In this document: one piece after another, positions 33,858-47,300 of the stretch
How the letters are laid out: each line of letters begins with the position of its first letter
How positions within the stretch are numbered: position 1 is the stretch's first letter
Assembly: GCA_951799445.1 (NCBI GenBank)
Contig: OX637296.1
Coordinates: forward strand, 11,284,001 to 11,348,000
Length of the DNA stretch: 64,000 nt
Direction: 5' to 3'
DNA from: Pseudisothecium myosuroides
Taxonomy: Eukaryota; Streptophyta; Bryopsida; Hypnales; Lembophyllaceae
Notes under the pieces: model-generated
What the model saw: the letters and a program-made list of their open reading frames with translations, nothing else
What the model was told of the DNA's origin: nothing
The model's database searches: none
Position numbers and translations under genes: made by a program

Positions 33858-34844
33858 GCGGCTCCTGAACACGACCCCTTCAGTCCACGAAGGACGTGGA
33901 GAAGCAGGCGCCCAGTCAGCCACCAGATGCTGCGATTCTCCACTGCAACGTATTTAAAGAACTATCACTTCTTTTGTTCTAGGAAATAGAAAGCAGTCTG
34001 AAACCGGAAGCCCATCGAACCGGAAATCGGAAGATCAATCACCAGAAGTGATTTTTTCGGCTTCGGGCTTTTCAATCAACAGGCGTGACAAAATTGCACC
34101 ACGATACAGGCTATCAGTTTACGACCCACACTTTCAAACGAAATCTACGCTTTCCTAAGGCGAAATCTGTGGGACTCCACTCACACATCTGCTTCTAGGA
34201 ACCCTAAACCTCCACATGACACAGCCAGAAATCACTAGCAAGGGGTGCAGGCAGTTTTAACGAAAATGACACATCCTAGTGACATTGATCCTAATCGCCC
34301 TGTACGCAAACATCAATCACAATTCCAGCGTAGACTTCCATACGGCACCACTTCCACACTACCAAAGTTCCAACCGAAGGCAAACCTCCGATTCCGGTTG
34401 TCCAGACAACCTTAGCAGACCAAAGTAGTCTCCACTGACACGTTTCAGTGAAGCATCCGGACGCACAAAACCTAAATTGTTACGCTACTCTCTTACCACT
34501 CGAAGTAAAACCCATTGTCCAAGCATGCACACCGACGAATACGTCGGTCACAGCCTGAAAATGCAGCTGCGCTTGTAAGTTAACCAGAGTGAGCCCCAGG
34601 ATGTCGACGACGACGGCGATGCCAGTAGCTGCTGCACCATCGCCGCAACAGTTACAGATCGAAAAGAATTGAACTTAAGCTGACACCAAACTCATTCAAG
34701 CAGCCCTCGAGCCGGCCTTGTGTTGGTGTTGCCCAGTAACCCGAAGTGGGGTCTCTAGAATTTACTCAGACTGCCATTAGATATCAGTTTAAATATGGTA
34801 TTGTAACTCTCGCTCACCATCTGGGACGACTGTCCCCTTGGATT
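33858..34844. other. Spacer between the two tRNA genes
   Basis: GC content is higher than in the surrounding desert, yet no frame looks coding on either strand. A GTCGTCGTC-type triplet patch lies near 34603-34620. It may contain an exon or a decayed gene that I could not identify. Confidence 0.35.
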
Positions 34845-34926
34845 GTCGCTTTGGCCGAGTGGTTAAGGCGTGTGCCTGCTAAGTACATGGGGTTTCCCCG
34901 CAAGAGTTCGAATCTCTTAGGCGACG
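34845..34926 (+). tRNA. tRNA-Ser (anticodon GCT)
   Basis: An 82-nt class II tRNA: acceptor stem GTCGCTT with AGGCGAC and discriminator G, A box TGGCCGAGTGG, anticodon loop CTGCTAA with GCT, a long variable arm (TGGGGTTTCCCCG), and B box AGTTCGAATCTC. Intronless and without encoded CCA. All arms pair. It decodes AGC/AGT. Confidence 0.97.
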
Positions 34927-34957
34927 AGTGAGTGTTACCTGAACTTGCGACATCCTC

Positions 34958-34961
34958 TTTT
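34958..34961 (+). terminator. Pol III terminator of tRNA-Ser
   Basis: A T4 run 32 bases past the tRNA 3' end, backed up by a T6 run at 34980-34985. Confidence 0.6.
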
Positions 34962-35394
34962 CTCCTTCTCTTGTCCCCGTTTTTTGTCCTTTTTTTTTTC
35001 TTCAATAGTTTGGTAAGTTTTTTTTCGTTGAAAATATTGATAATTCAATTTTGTTAAAATTAATGCAAAGAACTTCACTTCGAAAGGGTGGATTTTTTCT
35101 TCTACAGAAGAAGATCAACTACACTAAGGACATTCATTGTCATTGTGAACCACAGAAATAACAATAATACATTTATTAATTTAGCTTTAGTGTGTGGCCA
35201 TAGACCACTTTGGAAATTGCAAAATACCTTACAGCCTATACTGTACACACATAATTGATGCGGGCCATATTTAATTTTTCTGTCTATGATTAGTGTAGCC
35301 GAAGAAACTCTTCTATCAAGCTCGTTGACGACTTCTCCTCACTTGTTTCAAGACCAGTGCAGAAAAAGAGGCCGACAGTAGGGAACAAGCCGAG

Positions 35395-35650
35395 TGAGAA
35401 GGGAAATTCAGAGAAACTTAATTAGGTAAGCACCTTCTTGTCACGATTCTCCAAAACAGACCAAGAGTATAATTATATGACTTGTCATGACCCAAAACAA
35501 CAGACTGGTCTTACTGTTCTTGTGAAATGAGAAGGAAAATCCAAAGAAACTTACAAGTAGATAGATAAGCACCCTCTTGTCATGATCCTCCAAAACAAGA
35601 CCAAGTGTGTGGGACTTGTCATTATCCAAAACAACAGGATGATCAGTCCT
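35395..35650. repeat. Tandem duplication, unit about 130 bp
   Basis: Two adjacent copies share GAGAAGG(G/A)AAAT, GTAAGCACC or ATAAGCACC, CTTGTCA, CCAAAACA and GACTTGTCAT in the same order and spacing. Identity is roughly 80 percent by eye. No coding sense. Confidence 0.7.
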
Positions 35651-38600
35651 GCCAACTTGTAAGTTATAAGAACCCGTTTGTCTCGATCCTCAGACAGGAC
35701 TGAAGACCCAAGTATAGTTACTGTCTATTTCTGCCATAAGGTAATCCAAAACAACGACATGAATGAACCTGAGGATAATATTATTGTGACTGGGTGCTGA
35801 CCTTTTGGTTCATGTCGATCATATGTTCTTCCAGAATCCAGTGTCATTGTTTGGTTGGCTCTGGAGTCTGGACCGCAGGGAGGAGGTTTGCATTGACTGA
35901 AGCTCTTGGGAGGAAGTTTGAATAGCTACGTTGCTCAAAAACCGAGTCACCTTAAAGATTTAAAAAATTAAAAAGAGTGACATCATTCGAGTTCCATGTT
36001 TTTAGTTCTATTGGGACAAAGCCTCTCGTAATATAGTTGCTTATTTTATTCGTTTGTTCTTCCTTCAAGGTTAACTTAAACCCTAAGCACCCAAGAGGAT
36101 CAAAAGTGTCCTCACATAGTTTGGAAGTCCAATTCGAAGTGCTATAATTTTCTCATCCAGTGTCCAAATTTAATAAAACTTGTTGGAAAATATGAGCTCT
36201 CCTCTCTAGTTTGTGTGATAAAATTTTCAGATCAATCCAAGATGTACAAATGTTTTGGAAGCCGTTTGAAGTTCAAGGGTTTAATTTGAGTTCATCAAAT
36301 TGCATTTTGATGGTTGCAACTTCGGGGGTTTGTATCTCCTTGATCCAATATTTTTTTTCAATAAAGTTTGTTGTATTATGTTCCCGGTTGAAGTCTAGTT
36401 ATTGTGGTAAAATTTTCATGTCAATCCAAGTTGTTTTGAATGTTTGGGAGCAATTCAAGTTCAAAATCCAGACACTTTTGGATTATGGTGAACTTTGGTG
36501 GCTTGTTTTTTCTTCATATAGTGTCTGTTTCCAATAAAAAAATTTGGAAAAGTTGCACATACTAGTCTAGTTTGTGTGTCTAAAATTTCATACCAATCCA
36601 AGAAGTTATGAGCAATTGAGAAGCATTTTAGTAGAAGGAGGTTCAACCCTTGATGTGTATTTTTGCAACTTTTCTTGCTCATTTCTTGACATTTCAAATC
36701 CATTTTGTAGATACAATGAGTGAATTGAATGATATTTTATTTCACCAATGTGTTTGTATGTTGGTTTTCAAGCACTTTAGTTTAAAGTTTTTTCATTTGA
36801 GTAGGTTTAGAAAACTAATTTCACCTCCAAATGTGTTGCTAGGAAAATTTCAACATCCTTTTTCAATACTAAAACAATATAATCTTGCAATCTATATGAC
36901 CAAATGACTCCATGTCATCTACAATATGTACACTACTAGATTATACAGTTGAAATCTCTATAACTTAGTGACATTTAGATCTATAACACTTCAAAAGCAA
37001 TAATGTTTTTTAACCCTCAAAAGTCCTGGGAATTTAGGGATTAACCTCTAAGTGCTCACAATAAAGATAATAAATTTTCTTTTCAATTTAATTATATATG
37101 ATTGAAATTCCTTCGTAGTTAAAATGTAGATGTAAAATTGTATTTTAATCATTACAAACATAATACATTTGTTGTTTCAGGAAAATGTGTAACATGCCAA
37201 AGATGTAATCAAATGATGAAGAATTGAACCTTAAAAGAAGTTACAATTTTTTTCTCAAGAAGATATGTATATGGACATACTAACTTCATAAAAAATGAAG
37301 TGATGTAAATTGGAGCAAAAGCTGAAATCATAGAAGTTGAAAAATTGGCAAAATTGTCACTTTGAGACAACAAAATCATTACATTGTACAATAGCTTGGA
37401 AACACCCTAAAGTCCGTAAGTGCCACTAGGTCATTGCAAAACAAATAAAGCACTAGTGTTGCATTCCAAAAATGTCAATTGTATTATCTTTGAAACAAGG
37501 CACATGTAGGTTTTTTCAAGGCTGTAGTAGAGTTGTTTTTAAAGCGGTGGAAATAGTCAAGTAGACACATACAATAAGAGTTTGACAAAAAATTAATTCT
37601 ACAGGATCATTTGTTTTTAAAGCAATCTAGAGTTATAGTTGAATGTAAAGAAACTTAATGCAGTTGTAAGAAATTCATAGGAATAAGCCTAAACAAAGAA
37701 TGAACAATTAGCCTTCTATAAACCTTTATGCCCATTTTGAACACTGAACAAAGTTTAGACAAAAAAAAATACTTTCATTCAATGTTAGTTTGTTGAAATC
37801 TAGGTTGAAATAAAGTCATTCTATGGATCTGTACATGCTTGCATCAATGGTGGATCATATATTCATAATTTCTAGAGAAGTCTATCATGAGTTTGTGATT
37901 CATGATTTGTAACAATTTGCCACAACCTTGAAGTGCCGCAACCTTGATTTTAAAACACATGTTTTTCAACACATTGTCATTGCAAGCTAGGTAATATGAG
38001 AGTTAATATATAAGTATTTTGTATTTTTGAAATCATAGGAATGTGGGTGATTGCAAGAAACAACTGTACTATTTTTCGTCACACATTCTATGCAGAAGTT
38101 GTTTTGTACCATAAATATTGCAAAAATGATTGGATGAACATGAAATTCAAAAGCAAGCTTCCTATAGCAATATAAAATGCACTTGAATTATTTTAATTTT
38201 TTCAAAATTAATTTAATAGGTGAAATTGAATTTTGAATATATGTCACACCTACGGTTTTGGTGGTTTTTAGTACTATTGAGTACCTTTTTTGAAGAGTTA
38301 CATCGTCAAATTTGGTAAGCTAACTTTTCTAATAGAAATACACCTTCTCAGGAGAGGAATTTCCAAAAACATGTTCCAAGTGTGTTTTCTATTGGCCTAA
38401 AGTGTGTTATATTCAGGTTGAATTTATATTGAATTAAAAATGGTTTTTTAATTCTAACTTTGAACCTTTTACTTTGCTCTTAGTTAACAACAATGGCATT
38501 TTTAAAATAAAATTTTCAAGCTCATTTCCTAATTTTCAAAAATAGATATGTCAAAGTCTCATTTTCTAGGGTAAATTGTAGCATGTGGCTCAAAATAGTA

Positions 38601-41600
38601 CTTCAGGGTACATAGAAAGACTCAATAGTACTGCTGGGGCTCGTAATACCTTCTATCTACCAATGTAAATTATTTTTTAATGGCAAATTAAGTATTTTCA
38701 TTCAACTCGTCATCCAATGTTGAACATCATATGTTGTCAGAATAATAAATTTGAAATCCAATTGACCATTCAAATTTTATGTTCTATGCCTTCAATAGTA
38801 CTGAAGGTGATTCATAGTACAAAAAGTACAAAAAGTACAAAAATTCAAAACGCAACAAATAATACAAGTGTTTCTTGCAATCACCCATGTCATCTTGATG
38901 GATAGTAATCATATAATTTTTAATAATTATTTTACAAATTTATAATATGAAAGTTGACCTTTAAAGCCAAAAGGCAATAAAGCTCATAATATTTGCATCA
39001 AGGTATTCAAGTCTTATAGGAATTCAATTGTTGAACTTTTTAAAAATATGTCTGTAAGCTCCTTCAGTTGTTAAAGGTAATACCTTTCTATGCTTGAAGA
39101 AGCAACTCCAAAATTTTAATTTTTTAAATTATTTTCTAAGACTAAAAAACTCAAAGACACTAAAGAGTTAAGTGACAATGAATGTAGCTATGACATTCAA
39201 ATATTGTCAAAGAAACTAAGCTTATAAGTAGCCTACGTACTTTGAGGCTATTTACATATAGCATTTATTTTTGTATTATTTTACTTGAGCTAAACTTAAT
39301 CACTAGTCATCTTTAATCATGAAAAATAACAATTAGATTATTCAAACTTGCTTTAAGTTCTAGAAAAATAAAAACAAAATCCCAAAATTGGTTTTGAAAT
39401 TAATATGAATCAAGAACTCATTTAGAGAAAGATAGCCTATATGATAGAAATGAAATGTACCTTTTCTTGCCAAAGTACAATCCTTGAATACATTAATAAA
39501 GCAAAAATCTTATTAATTCAAAAAAACATTAAAAAGATTTCATTAGAATGAAAGATTATGCATGTATCACATGAAAAGAAATTAGTTTTACACACTTGTT
39601 GACTCTACAAAAGATATTCCTAGAACACATTTATATTTTACAATATATTAGCTTAGCTTTACTAGCTAAGCTATAAATAAATATTCCCATGATTTAGATA
39701 AATATTAAATTTATCTAACAATTTTCTTTGATTACAAGAACTAAAAAGAGATTCTAGAGCATCTATACATATATTATTATTATGCATTGTTTTTGAATAA
39801 GATAAAGGAATGTCCATCTAGACATATATGCAACAACCTCGTATATGCTTATAAACATATGACAATTATACAATGATGTGACATTTATACATGAAAGCAT
39901 TACCAATACACATATTTGTAGAACATCAAATACAAACTTATAAGATATTGTTAATTGTACATTCCCTATACATCTTCACTTAACTCCGAAAATCTCAAGG
40001 CTTTTTTTCCATCAAAATCCACTCAAAATTGCTATTTCTATTGCAAAGAGCAAAAAAAATTTAATTTTTTTTTTGCATATTGAATTGTACATTCTTGCAC
40101 TAGACTGGTGTAAGAATGTGTAGAAGAAATTTCAAAAACTTTGAAGGCGTAGATTACAAGATATTTGCATTTAAAGTGAAGAAAACAAATTTTTTTGTAC
40201 CTTGCTTTACTACATTTTTTGACTTTGAATCTTTTTAGCTTAAATTTTTTGCACAGTTACTAATTTTGAATTTCTAATATTTTGTGTGGAAAAATTGAGT
40301 TGAGAATCTTGAATTTTTTTCAAAAAAGAACAAGCTTAATTTTTACTAATTAAAAAATTGTTAATTAGAAGTAGGTTCAAGATTGAAGGGAAAACTAAAT
40401 CGTTAAGAGCTCTAAGATAGAATTGAAATCTAATCTCAATGGTGAGATTGTTCTAGCAAGAGATCTTAATCCCTGATTGCTTAATCGCCCATATATAGCT
40501 TGCTTGTGCGTAGGCAATTAAATTCCTTCGATTTTTTTCAAAAAAAAATTTACAACCAATATTGAAGGTCAACAATTGGAAGCTTTTATTTTTAATAGAA
40601 AAAGATAAATATTTGATTTTTGAGAGGTCTTCAAAGGCATATATGTACCATTAGTGGAAGAAAGTAACAAAAGGTGGGAACAATGCATGCTAATGTTCAT
40701 GGCTTTGAGCAAAGCTTTCCGATTTTACTTGATTTTGAGATTTAAAAATTATACTTATCCATTTGTTTTGAAAATGATCCCAATGGAAAGGATATAGTGC
40801 TTTTATGATTTTCACCACTGAAAATTTAAATGTGGAAGTGTTGATTAGGAGTAATTTTCGATTTCTACTTATCAAGTGTATAAACAAAAGAAATTACATT
40901 TCAACAATTGCAAGGTGGATTGTGTTTTGAGTTTGGTAGTTCTTCATTTGAACTTAAGGCTTTTGAAAGCAATGCATTTTAGTGTGTGAACACAATGTCT
41001 AGTTGCACATGTCACATCCGATCCTAAAAAACTCTTATAGGCAAATTTCTCAAACCGATTGTAGGCTAGAGCAACATACTAAAAATAGGATATATATACA
41101 TTTTTCTTGTTATAATTTCGCAACTCCAATGCAATTTTACACTCAAAACTAGTATGTATACTAATAAGCAACTCTTTATTTTAAACTCAAAACTAGTATA
41201 AATACTAATAAGCAACTCTTTAAACATCTATATAGTTAGAATTTGAAAAAGAAACAATGTGCTTCATTGAGGATACCTGTAAGCCTATGTTTTTTTTTCA
41301 CTTGAAAAGCACATTTGAAAAGGCTTAAATACTTAGGGGGTAACCTTGTGAATTTTTTTTTTAAAATGGTGAGAATTGAATTCAAAATTGAACCTTACAA
41401 GTTATTTTTTCAAGAAGATGCTCTAATTGCCCGTAAAACAAGACTATCAATAACTTCACATCACTAATCAAAATGGAATGAATCAAAGCTTCCTATGTAG
41501 ATTAAAATACAATCTATGATAAACAAATCTTTAAAATTCTTAATTCTAAGTTAGTTAGTTTTTTTTCTACCCGTTAAATTAGAATTTGGAATTATTGTAC

Positions 41601-41619
41601 CATAACTTTTATTCCTGGG
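35651..41619. other. AT-rich gene desert
   Basis: No gene, RNA gene or long frame could be supported across about 6 kb. About 40030-40440 and 41335-41520 are members of the dispersed AT-rich repeat described at 18510-19390. Confidence 0.55.
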
Positions 41620-41795
41620 CATTAATTGAAATAAAAATTATATGCCCAGAAGCTAATGCATTTTTCTATCTTTACAAAAAGTTAATTTTTTTTTTTTTTT
41701 AATATTGAGATTGTAATCCCAAACATTGATTGAAATAAAAATTATATTTCCAGAAAGCTATTTAATGCATTTTTTAATCTTCACAAATTTTAAAA

Positions 41796-41858
<63 letters not shown>

Positions 41859-41965
41859 GATTGTAATCTTGAACGTTGATTGAAATAAAAATTATATTCC
41901 CCAAAAGCTAATCCATTTTTCTATCTTCGCAAAAGTTTCAAAAAAAGCACAATAAATATTGAGAT
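41620..41965. repeat. Triplicated 110-140-bp unit with an (AT)n microsatellite
   Basis: Three copies begin TTGAAATAAAAATTATAT, continue through AGCTA..GCATTTTT.TATCTT.ACAAA and end with ATTGAGATTGTAA. The middle copy has expanded into about 21 AT dinucleotides at 41814-41855, preceded by an A run. Confidence 0.8.
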
Positions 41966-42059
41966 TGTAAGAACCTGCCCAAAATCCGTTTTGTAAATGG
42001 GACTTTAGAGGATAACATTATTCAAGTAGTAGCAATAGTATCTTTACGATTCCAAGAGA

Positions 42060-42250
42060 AACAATAATTTATTTACTAATATGTGGAAATAACTGGCAAC
42101 AAATACTACAATATACTAATATGTATAAATAATTGGCAACAAATACTACAATAGAATCTCTCTCAATACATTCCCTTTCGCAATAATTTATTCACTAAAA
42201 TGTAGAAATAATTGGCAATGAATACTACAATAGAACCTTTCTTAGTGCAT
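42060..42250. repeat. Tandem repeat, period about 50-100 bp
   Basis: Repeated phrases AATAATTTATT(T/C)ACTAA, ATAATTGGCAA and AATACTACAATA occur in three partial copies. Further degenerate pieces (CTCTCTTAGTACAT) appear on both sides of the foldback at 42372, which seems to have inserted into this array. Confidence 0.65.
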
Positions 42251-42371
42251 CCTCTTTTGCAGTAAGAGAGTTAGTAGGTGGGCCCAATTAGAAGCACTTT
42301 TTCTGAAAAGTAGTGTGGTTAGAGGCCCTCTTAGATAGTGACCATTATTACACCTCTCTAAATGTACAATT

Positions 42372-42963
42372 GGATACAGGAACCTTACGAATTTTTGCAT
42401 CCTATTGAGATTAGGTCAACTTTGGGAGGCCCATGTGCACTCAAAAATGAACGGAATTTTGAATTTTGAATTGCGTTGGAATCACACTGAAGTCTACTTT
42501 ATCATCATTACAAACACACATATGTAATTGAAAATCATACAAAGAGTTTTCTATACACTATATATTATCTAGTGTTGCCAACATTTTTGAAAGTTACAAC
42601 TTGTATTCAATGGTACATATAAGAAATGAACCTTCACAATTGCTTAAGAGATACTTAATAACATACCACTTGAATTTCTTGTATGGTTTCTTGCTTGTTC
42701 TTCACCCCATTGCAAAAAAACTTTGACTATCTTCCAAAGGTTTTCTATGAAATGGTAGATAGTGTATAAAAGAAATTCAAATTGTTGTATGATTTGAAAT
42801 TATTCATTTTTCACTTGTTATGAAGTTGAAGTGCACTTCATTGCAATTCCAACGCAATTTGCGATTCCAAAATCCGTTCATTTTTTAGCATGCTAGAGCT
42901 TTCTGAAGTTGATGAACTTTCTAGAGAAAACTGACTGGAAAATTCGTAAGGTTCCTGTACCCG
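42372..42963. mobile_element. 592-bp foldback element
   Basis: The outer arms (42372-42395 and 42940-42963) match inverted in about 22 of 24 bases (ACAGGAACCTTACGAATTTT). An inner pair (about 42440-42485 and 42838-42886) matches inverted over about 45 bp (AAAAATGAACGGA and GAATTGCGTTGGAAT). There is no coding frame inside. Target duplication is unclear because the surroundings are repetitive. Confidence 0.7.
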
Positions 42964-43116
42964 ACTGTATAAACCTCTCTTAGTACATAGTCCCCGCACC
43001 ATGCACAAAGAGAGGTTCTACTGTATTCCAAACTTTCTATTGTAGTATTTGCTAAATGTCCAACATTTGACAACTGCATGACACCTTGCCTTAGTTTATT
43101 AACCTTTGAACGATGC

Positions 43117-43530
43117 GGAGGACATTTAACGTCCGATGAATGATAGAGCATCTTTGCATGTGGATAGAAGTGCAACTATTCATCCTCAGAATTTTGTAAT
43201 GAAAAGGGAAGGTCTTCTATAGTAGGTCAATTTCCAATGAGTGCTTTTCTATTTTGTTAAGGCAATGATTCACACGGTAATGGAAAGGGAGGATTTCGAG
43301 GGTCACCCCTTCGTCCAGTAAGGACGCCGCGGACCATAAGTGTCCGATGAATGACAAGGGATTCCCCAATGTAGGATAGAACTACAACTATTCATCCTTG
43401 GAGTTTTTTGTGGAAAGTGGAAAACATCTACAGTAGCTTGACTTCCAATGAGTACTTTTGGATTTTTTTATTCCAATGACTCTCACGGTTATACAATGCA
43501 TGATTTCCAGGGTCACCCCCCGCGTCCTTA
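43117..43530. repeat. Tandem duplication, unit about 205 bp
   Basis: The two copies share GTCCGATGAATGA, AACTATTCATCCT, CTTCCAATGAGT/ TTTCCAATGAGT, CTCACGGT-like and AGGGTCACCCC in order. Each copy carries an inverted pair (GATGAATGAT against ATTCATCC), and the duplication ends in GTCC...TTACAGGGTTAAGG. Confidence 0.75.
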
Positions 43531-44391
43531 CAGGGTTAAGGGTTAAGGATCAACCTTCATGCGTAACATCTGTCGACAAGGCAGGAGGGTCGAATATGTC
43601 ACAGAGGATCACTCTTCATGCGAGACATCTGCTTGGATAAGCTCCACATGTCAAGTTCTGAACATACTACCAGCCCATTTTGTCCCCCAAGGAAATGTCA
43701 GCCAAGAGGGTTGAGTGCAGCTCCATTTGGCAACCCTTGTGGCTATGTCAGACCCCAAATCCTGCAAAGAAAATAAATCCAGATGGAGTGATGGCCTTCA
43801 CACCCTAAAGCAAGAAAAAGACCGGCTCTAGCTCCTCCACCAGATTTCAAGGCATTCAGTTCAACGCCACGGTATCAGTCTCAACCAGGCCTGAGAGCCT
43901 TCCATGAGAGACGAAGAGTCGCGCTTTCCATGGGAGACGAAGAGTCGGGCTGACACCGGCCATCATAGCGACGCTCGCAATTTCTGACAAAACCGAGTAA
44001 GGAGACATGATGCTGCCGCCTTGATTCATTGCTCTCATCCAAGATGACACACGGAAGTAATCAGCAAAGCTGAGAACAATCTGTAAGCAATTTCAGTTCA
44101 CCCAATCGGCATTCGACGTAAAGTACAGCAAGTCAGTTGTATTACAGAGTTTGAGTTTACACAATGGATTCCGTTACTGCAGCGAGGTTTACCTGTTGCC
44201 AAGTTCCTTTCGTCACCAGGCTTCTTACTTGTGAGGTTGTAACACTCCTGACAATTCTGGTACATATTTGACTCTACCCTTCACCAAGTGGTTCGTGCCC
44301 AACAGATCTACACAGGGGCTGAGTGCTCAGAATTTAGAGACACCGGCAATGTATTTTGCGGCTACGGAGGTATTAGGCATATTTTGCGGAG
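43531..44391. other. 3' flank of PIFI
   Basis: No confident gene. A 26-bp unit (TTCCATGGGAGACGAAGAGT) is duplicated at about 43897-43948. The 300 bp next to 44392 will include the PIFI 3' untranslated region. Confidence 0.4.
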
Positions 44392-47300
44392 TTAATACTC
44401 GCCGTCGATAAAAAGCGGGCAGGATCCATCATCCACGTTGGCCAGGGGATCAAAGAAAGGCGACTCTGGGTCGGTGCAACCAAGCACGATGTCCAACTCG
44501 CATCGATCTCCCTGCGCGAAATGAATCAACCATATCTAAGGAGTCGTGGAACTACTTGGGTTTTTCCTTCTCTTAAATCAAATTCAATTCAAATATATAA
44601 CAAGGTTTTCAGAAAAAATAGACCGTTTCAAGAAATTTTAGATATAATAAGAATCTACTTCATGATTCATGAGGAAGATTATTATTATTAAGTTGTCTAA
44701 AAGTTCCTGAAACAGTCTCATCTTACCAAAATCACTGTTGTCTGTTTTTGGAACAATTGAAAGAGAAAAATGATGAACAGTATTACTGGCTTTATAACAA
44801 AGAGCAGAAAACGAACTCTCGACTCTATTGAGACATAAATTAAATGATATAGACGGGAAGTGGGCCGGCAGTAGATCACAACACTAGGTGTCAATGCCAG
44901 GTTGCTAGACTTGAAGGCCAACAGAAAGGATGTATCACATACCCCTTGCTGAATCATGCCTGCCGGGAAAGCACAACGGTCTTGCACAAAGACGGCTTCT
45001 GGATAAATTGCACTTTCACAGGCTCCCTCACGTGAGAGCTCCTTTGCAAGTCCCTGCACACACAGGCAAGTCGAATCTTCACCGCCATGTGTAGATCGCA
45101 ACGTGCAAAACAAAGCCCAACTTGTTCTAAAGTCTTTCTGAATTATTTTTTGAATGAATCTCAAACGCCTTCTAGTCAGACTGTAGATATTGTCATAGGA
45201 GATAGAGTGCTCTCTACGAAGGAATCTTAAAAGTGATTGTACAGTAGTAGTTTGATATTCTTGGCAGTCACTACATGAATATACCTCATCAATGAAGCGC
45301 TGCGGCAAGCCTTTCAGCTTCTGAGGAACTTCCATTATGATCTTGTAAGGACCATCCCAGTTCGTTCCGTCTGTGAACGAGAACTCCAAAGTCATCGCTG
45401 CACGCCATTTGACAAGTTAATAAGGTGGACATGAATCTCGAATTCTCCTTGGCATGGTAAATAGGGATAGAGACTACAGTATATGCCGTTGCTATCCAAG
45501 AGACCTTACTCTCTTTCAAATCATCAATCATAATTCAAAAAATTCGCAATACTTAAATAGCACAATCTTACGAAGTAAGGTACTATCAAGCAATTCAGCA
45601 ATGAAGATTTGTCTAATTATCTCGATAACTCCTGTCTTGTTAACTCATTACCTTGTTCATTATTTTCAGAGTTCAGAATCCTCGTCTTATAGTAACATAA
45701 CGTTCTTGAGTAGCAGTGGCACAGCTCTTATTGAGAACGGTGCCAAATAAAAGTTAGAGTAGCGTCATGCCAAACCAGAGCAAATCAAGGAAAAATTAAA
45801 GCTTTACATACTCTCACAAGTGAGGACAAGGGCTCCAGGAGTTGTCATTTCTTGAAATTGAGGTCAAAAAGGCACTGGGAATAATTTTTCATGCCAATTC
45901 AGAGGATGCTCAACATTTGTTTAGCTGGCACATTATAATATGAAAGTTGAACGAAGAATTCTCAAGTCAGACTTACCATGCAAAGGCATGTTGATTTTGA
46001 TGGCATATAAGGGCTCACACAAGCTTCCACGCTCCTTTTTCGTCATAACACGAGGCTCACCGCCACACATAATGGGTTGGTTGAATCCCCCTACAGGCAC
46101 CAACACCCTATCTAATCAGCTACCAGTCAATCTGAACACCATCTTGGCATCTTGGACAGTAATTTTAGGGTGCAAATTTTTAAGCAAGAGGCGTGAGTCT
46201 TGGTAAAGTTACCATTAAATCCAATTCCATATTCAGAATTAGGAGTCAACTGGCTCGCAGACGGGTTGAAGTATATGGTCAACAGTTGCCCCTGCAGGGA
46301 CAAAAGTCGCCACCAATGAGAAAATTTTACGTATAAAATTGTCATAGCAAATCCTAACATCATGATCGCACAAACAGAGACTTTACTAATAGCATAGAAT
46401 AAAATTGCTTACAGAGGTCGGTAGTCGGCCGTTATCAGTATCCCAGTACACAGTGGAACGTCCCATCTCAAAATCTGTCCACGATGGTAAAGTGTACCTG
46501 CCAAGACATATCCTCTTAATACCGAGACTCAAACCAGTGGTGACTGTTTTAACCTCGTCTCACCCACATCAGACTCCACCTTCGTGTGACCTTCAGCCAA
46601 GATCACTCTTAGCCTCAAACACGAGGGCCAGAATGTAACATGTCATATTGACTACGAGTACAGCAAAAGATGGATTCTGAATATTGAAGCTTCTGATTTC
46701 TACTAGAAATACTTGCCCCGGCAAGAATGAGACATTTTTTGAAGGTCTACAGTTGTTTGGACATACTGTTTCAGGTCTGTTTTGAGGACAGCTGTTGCAC
46801 ATGTCTTCCCTGCAGCTCTTTTCCAATTCTGTGACTTCACAGGTTTCGCCTCAGCTGCAAGATGCAGTCCATGAAAACGCGACACTGCACCCACCGTCCC
46901 ATAGCAACGAGTCTCAGAACAATTCGCAAACTAAGGAAGCAAGCAAGCGCACACACACACACACGCACCATCCAAGTAGCGGCTTTAGCTAATTGGAAAA
47001 AGCTACTGCCAAAACAGCGTCAGTTAGTAAATTGGTGCTAATTCCCGATATTTAACTAGCGTTGGCTGGATTTACATTCATGTGTATTATTTAAACCGGA
47101 ATAGCACGAAAATAAGGCCATAGTAACCGGAGATGATGTAATCAAAGGTTGCACTCAAAATTTAAAACTGAGGTTTTATACTCAATTTTTAATCAGAATT
47201 TTGGGTGATATCTTGTTGAAAAGCTGACGACCCGCTTCTAATGAATTAAAATACACCAGTAACTGGAAGTATTCATTATCTTCTAATGAGCCTAAATACA

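Noticed and set aside
35651..41619. Several 60-110-codon frames in the AT-rich desert
   Set aside because: They have AT-driven composition (F, K, N, I, L), no splice-linked neighbours and no recognisable motifs.
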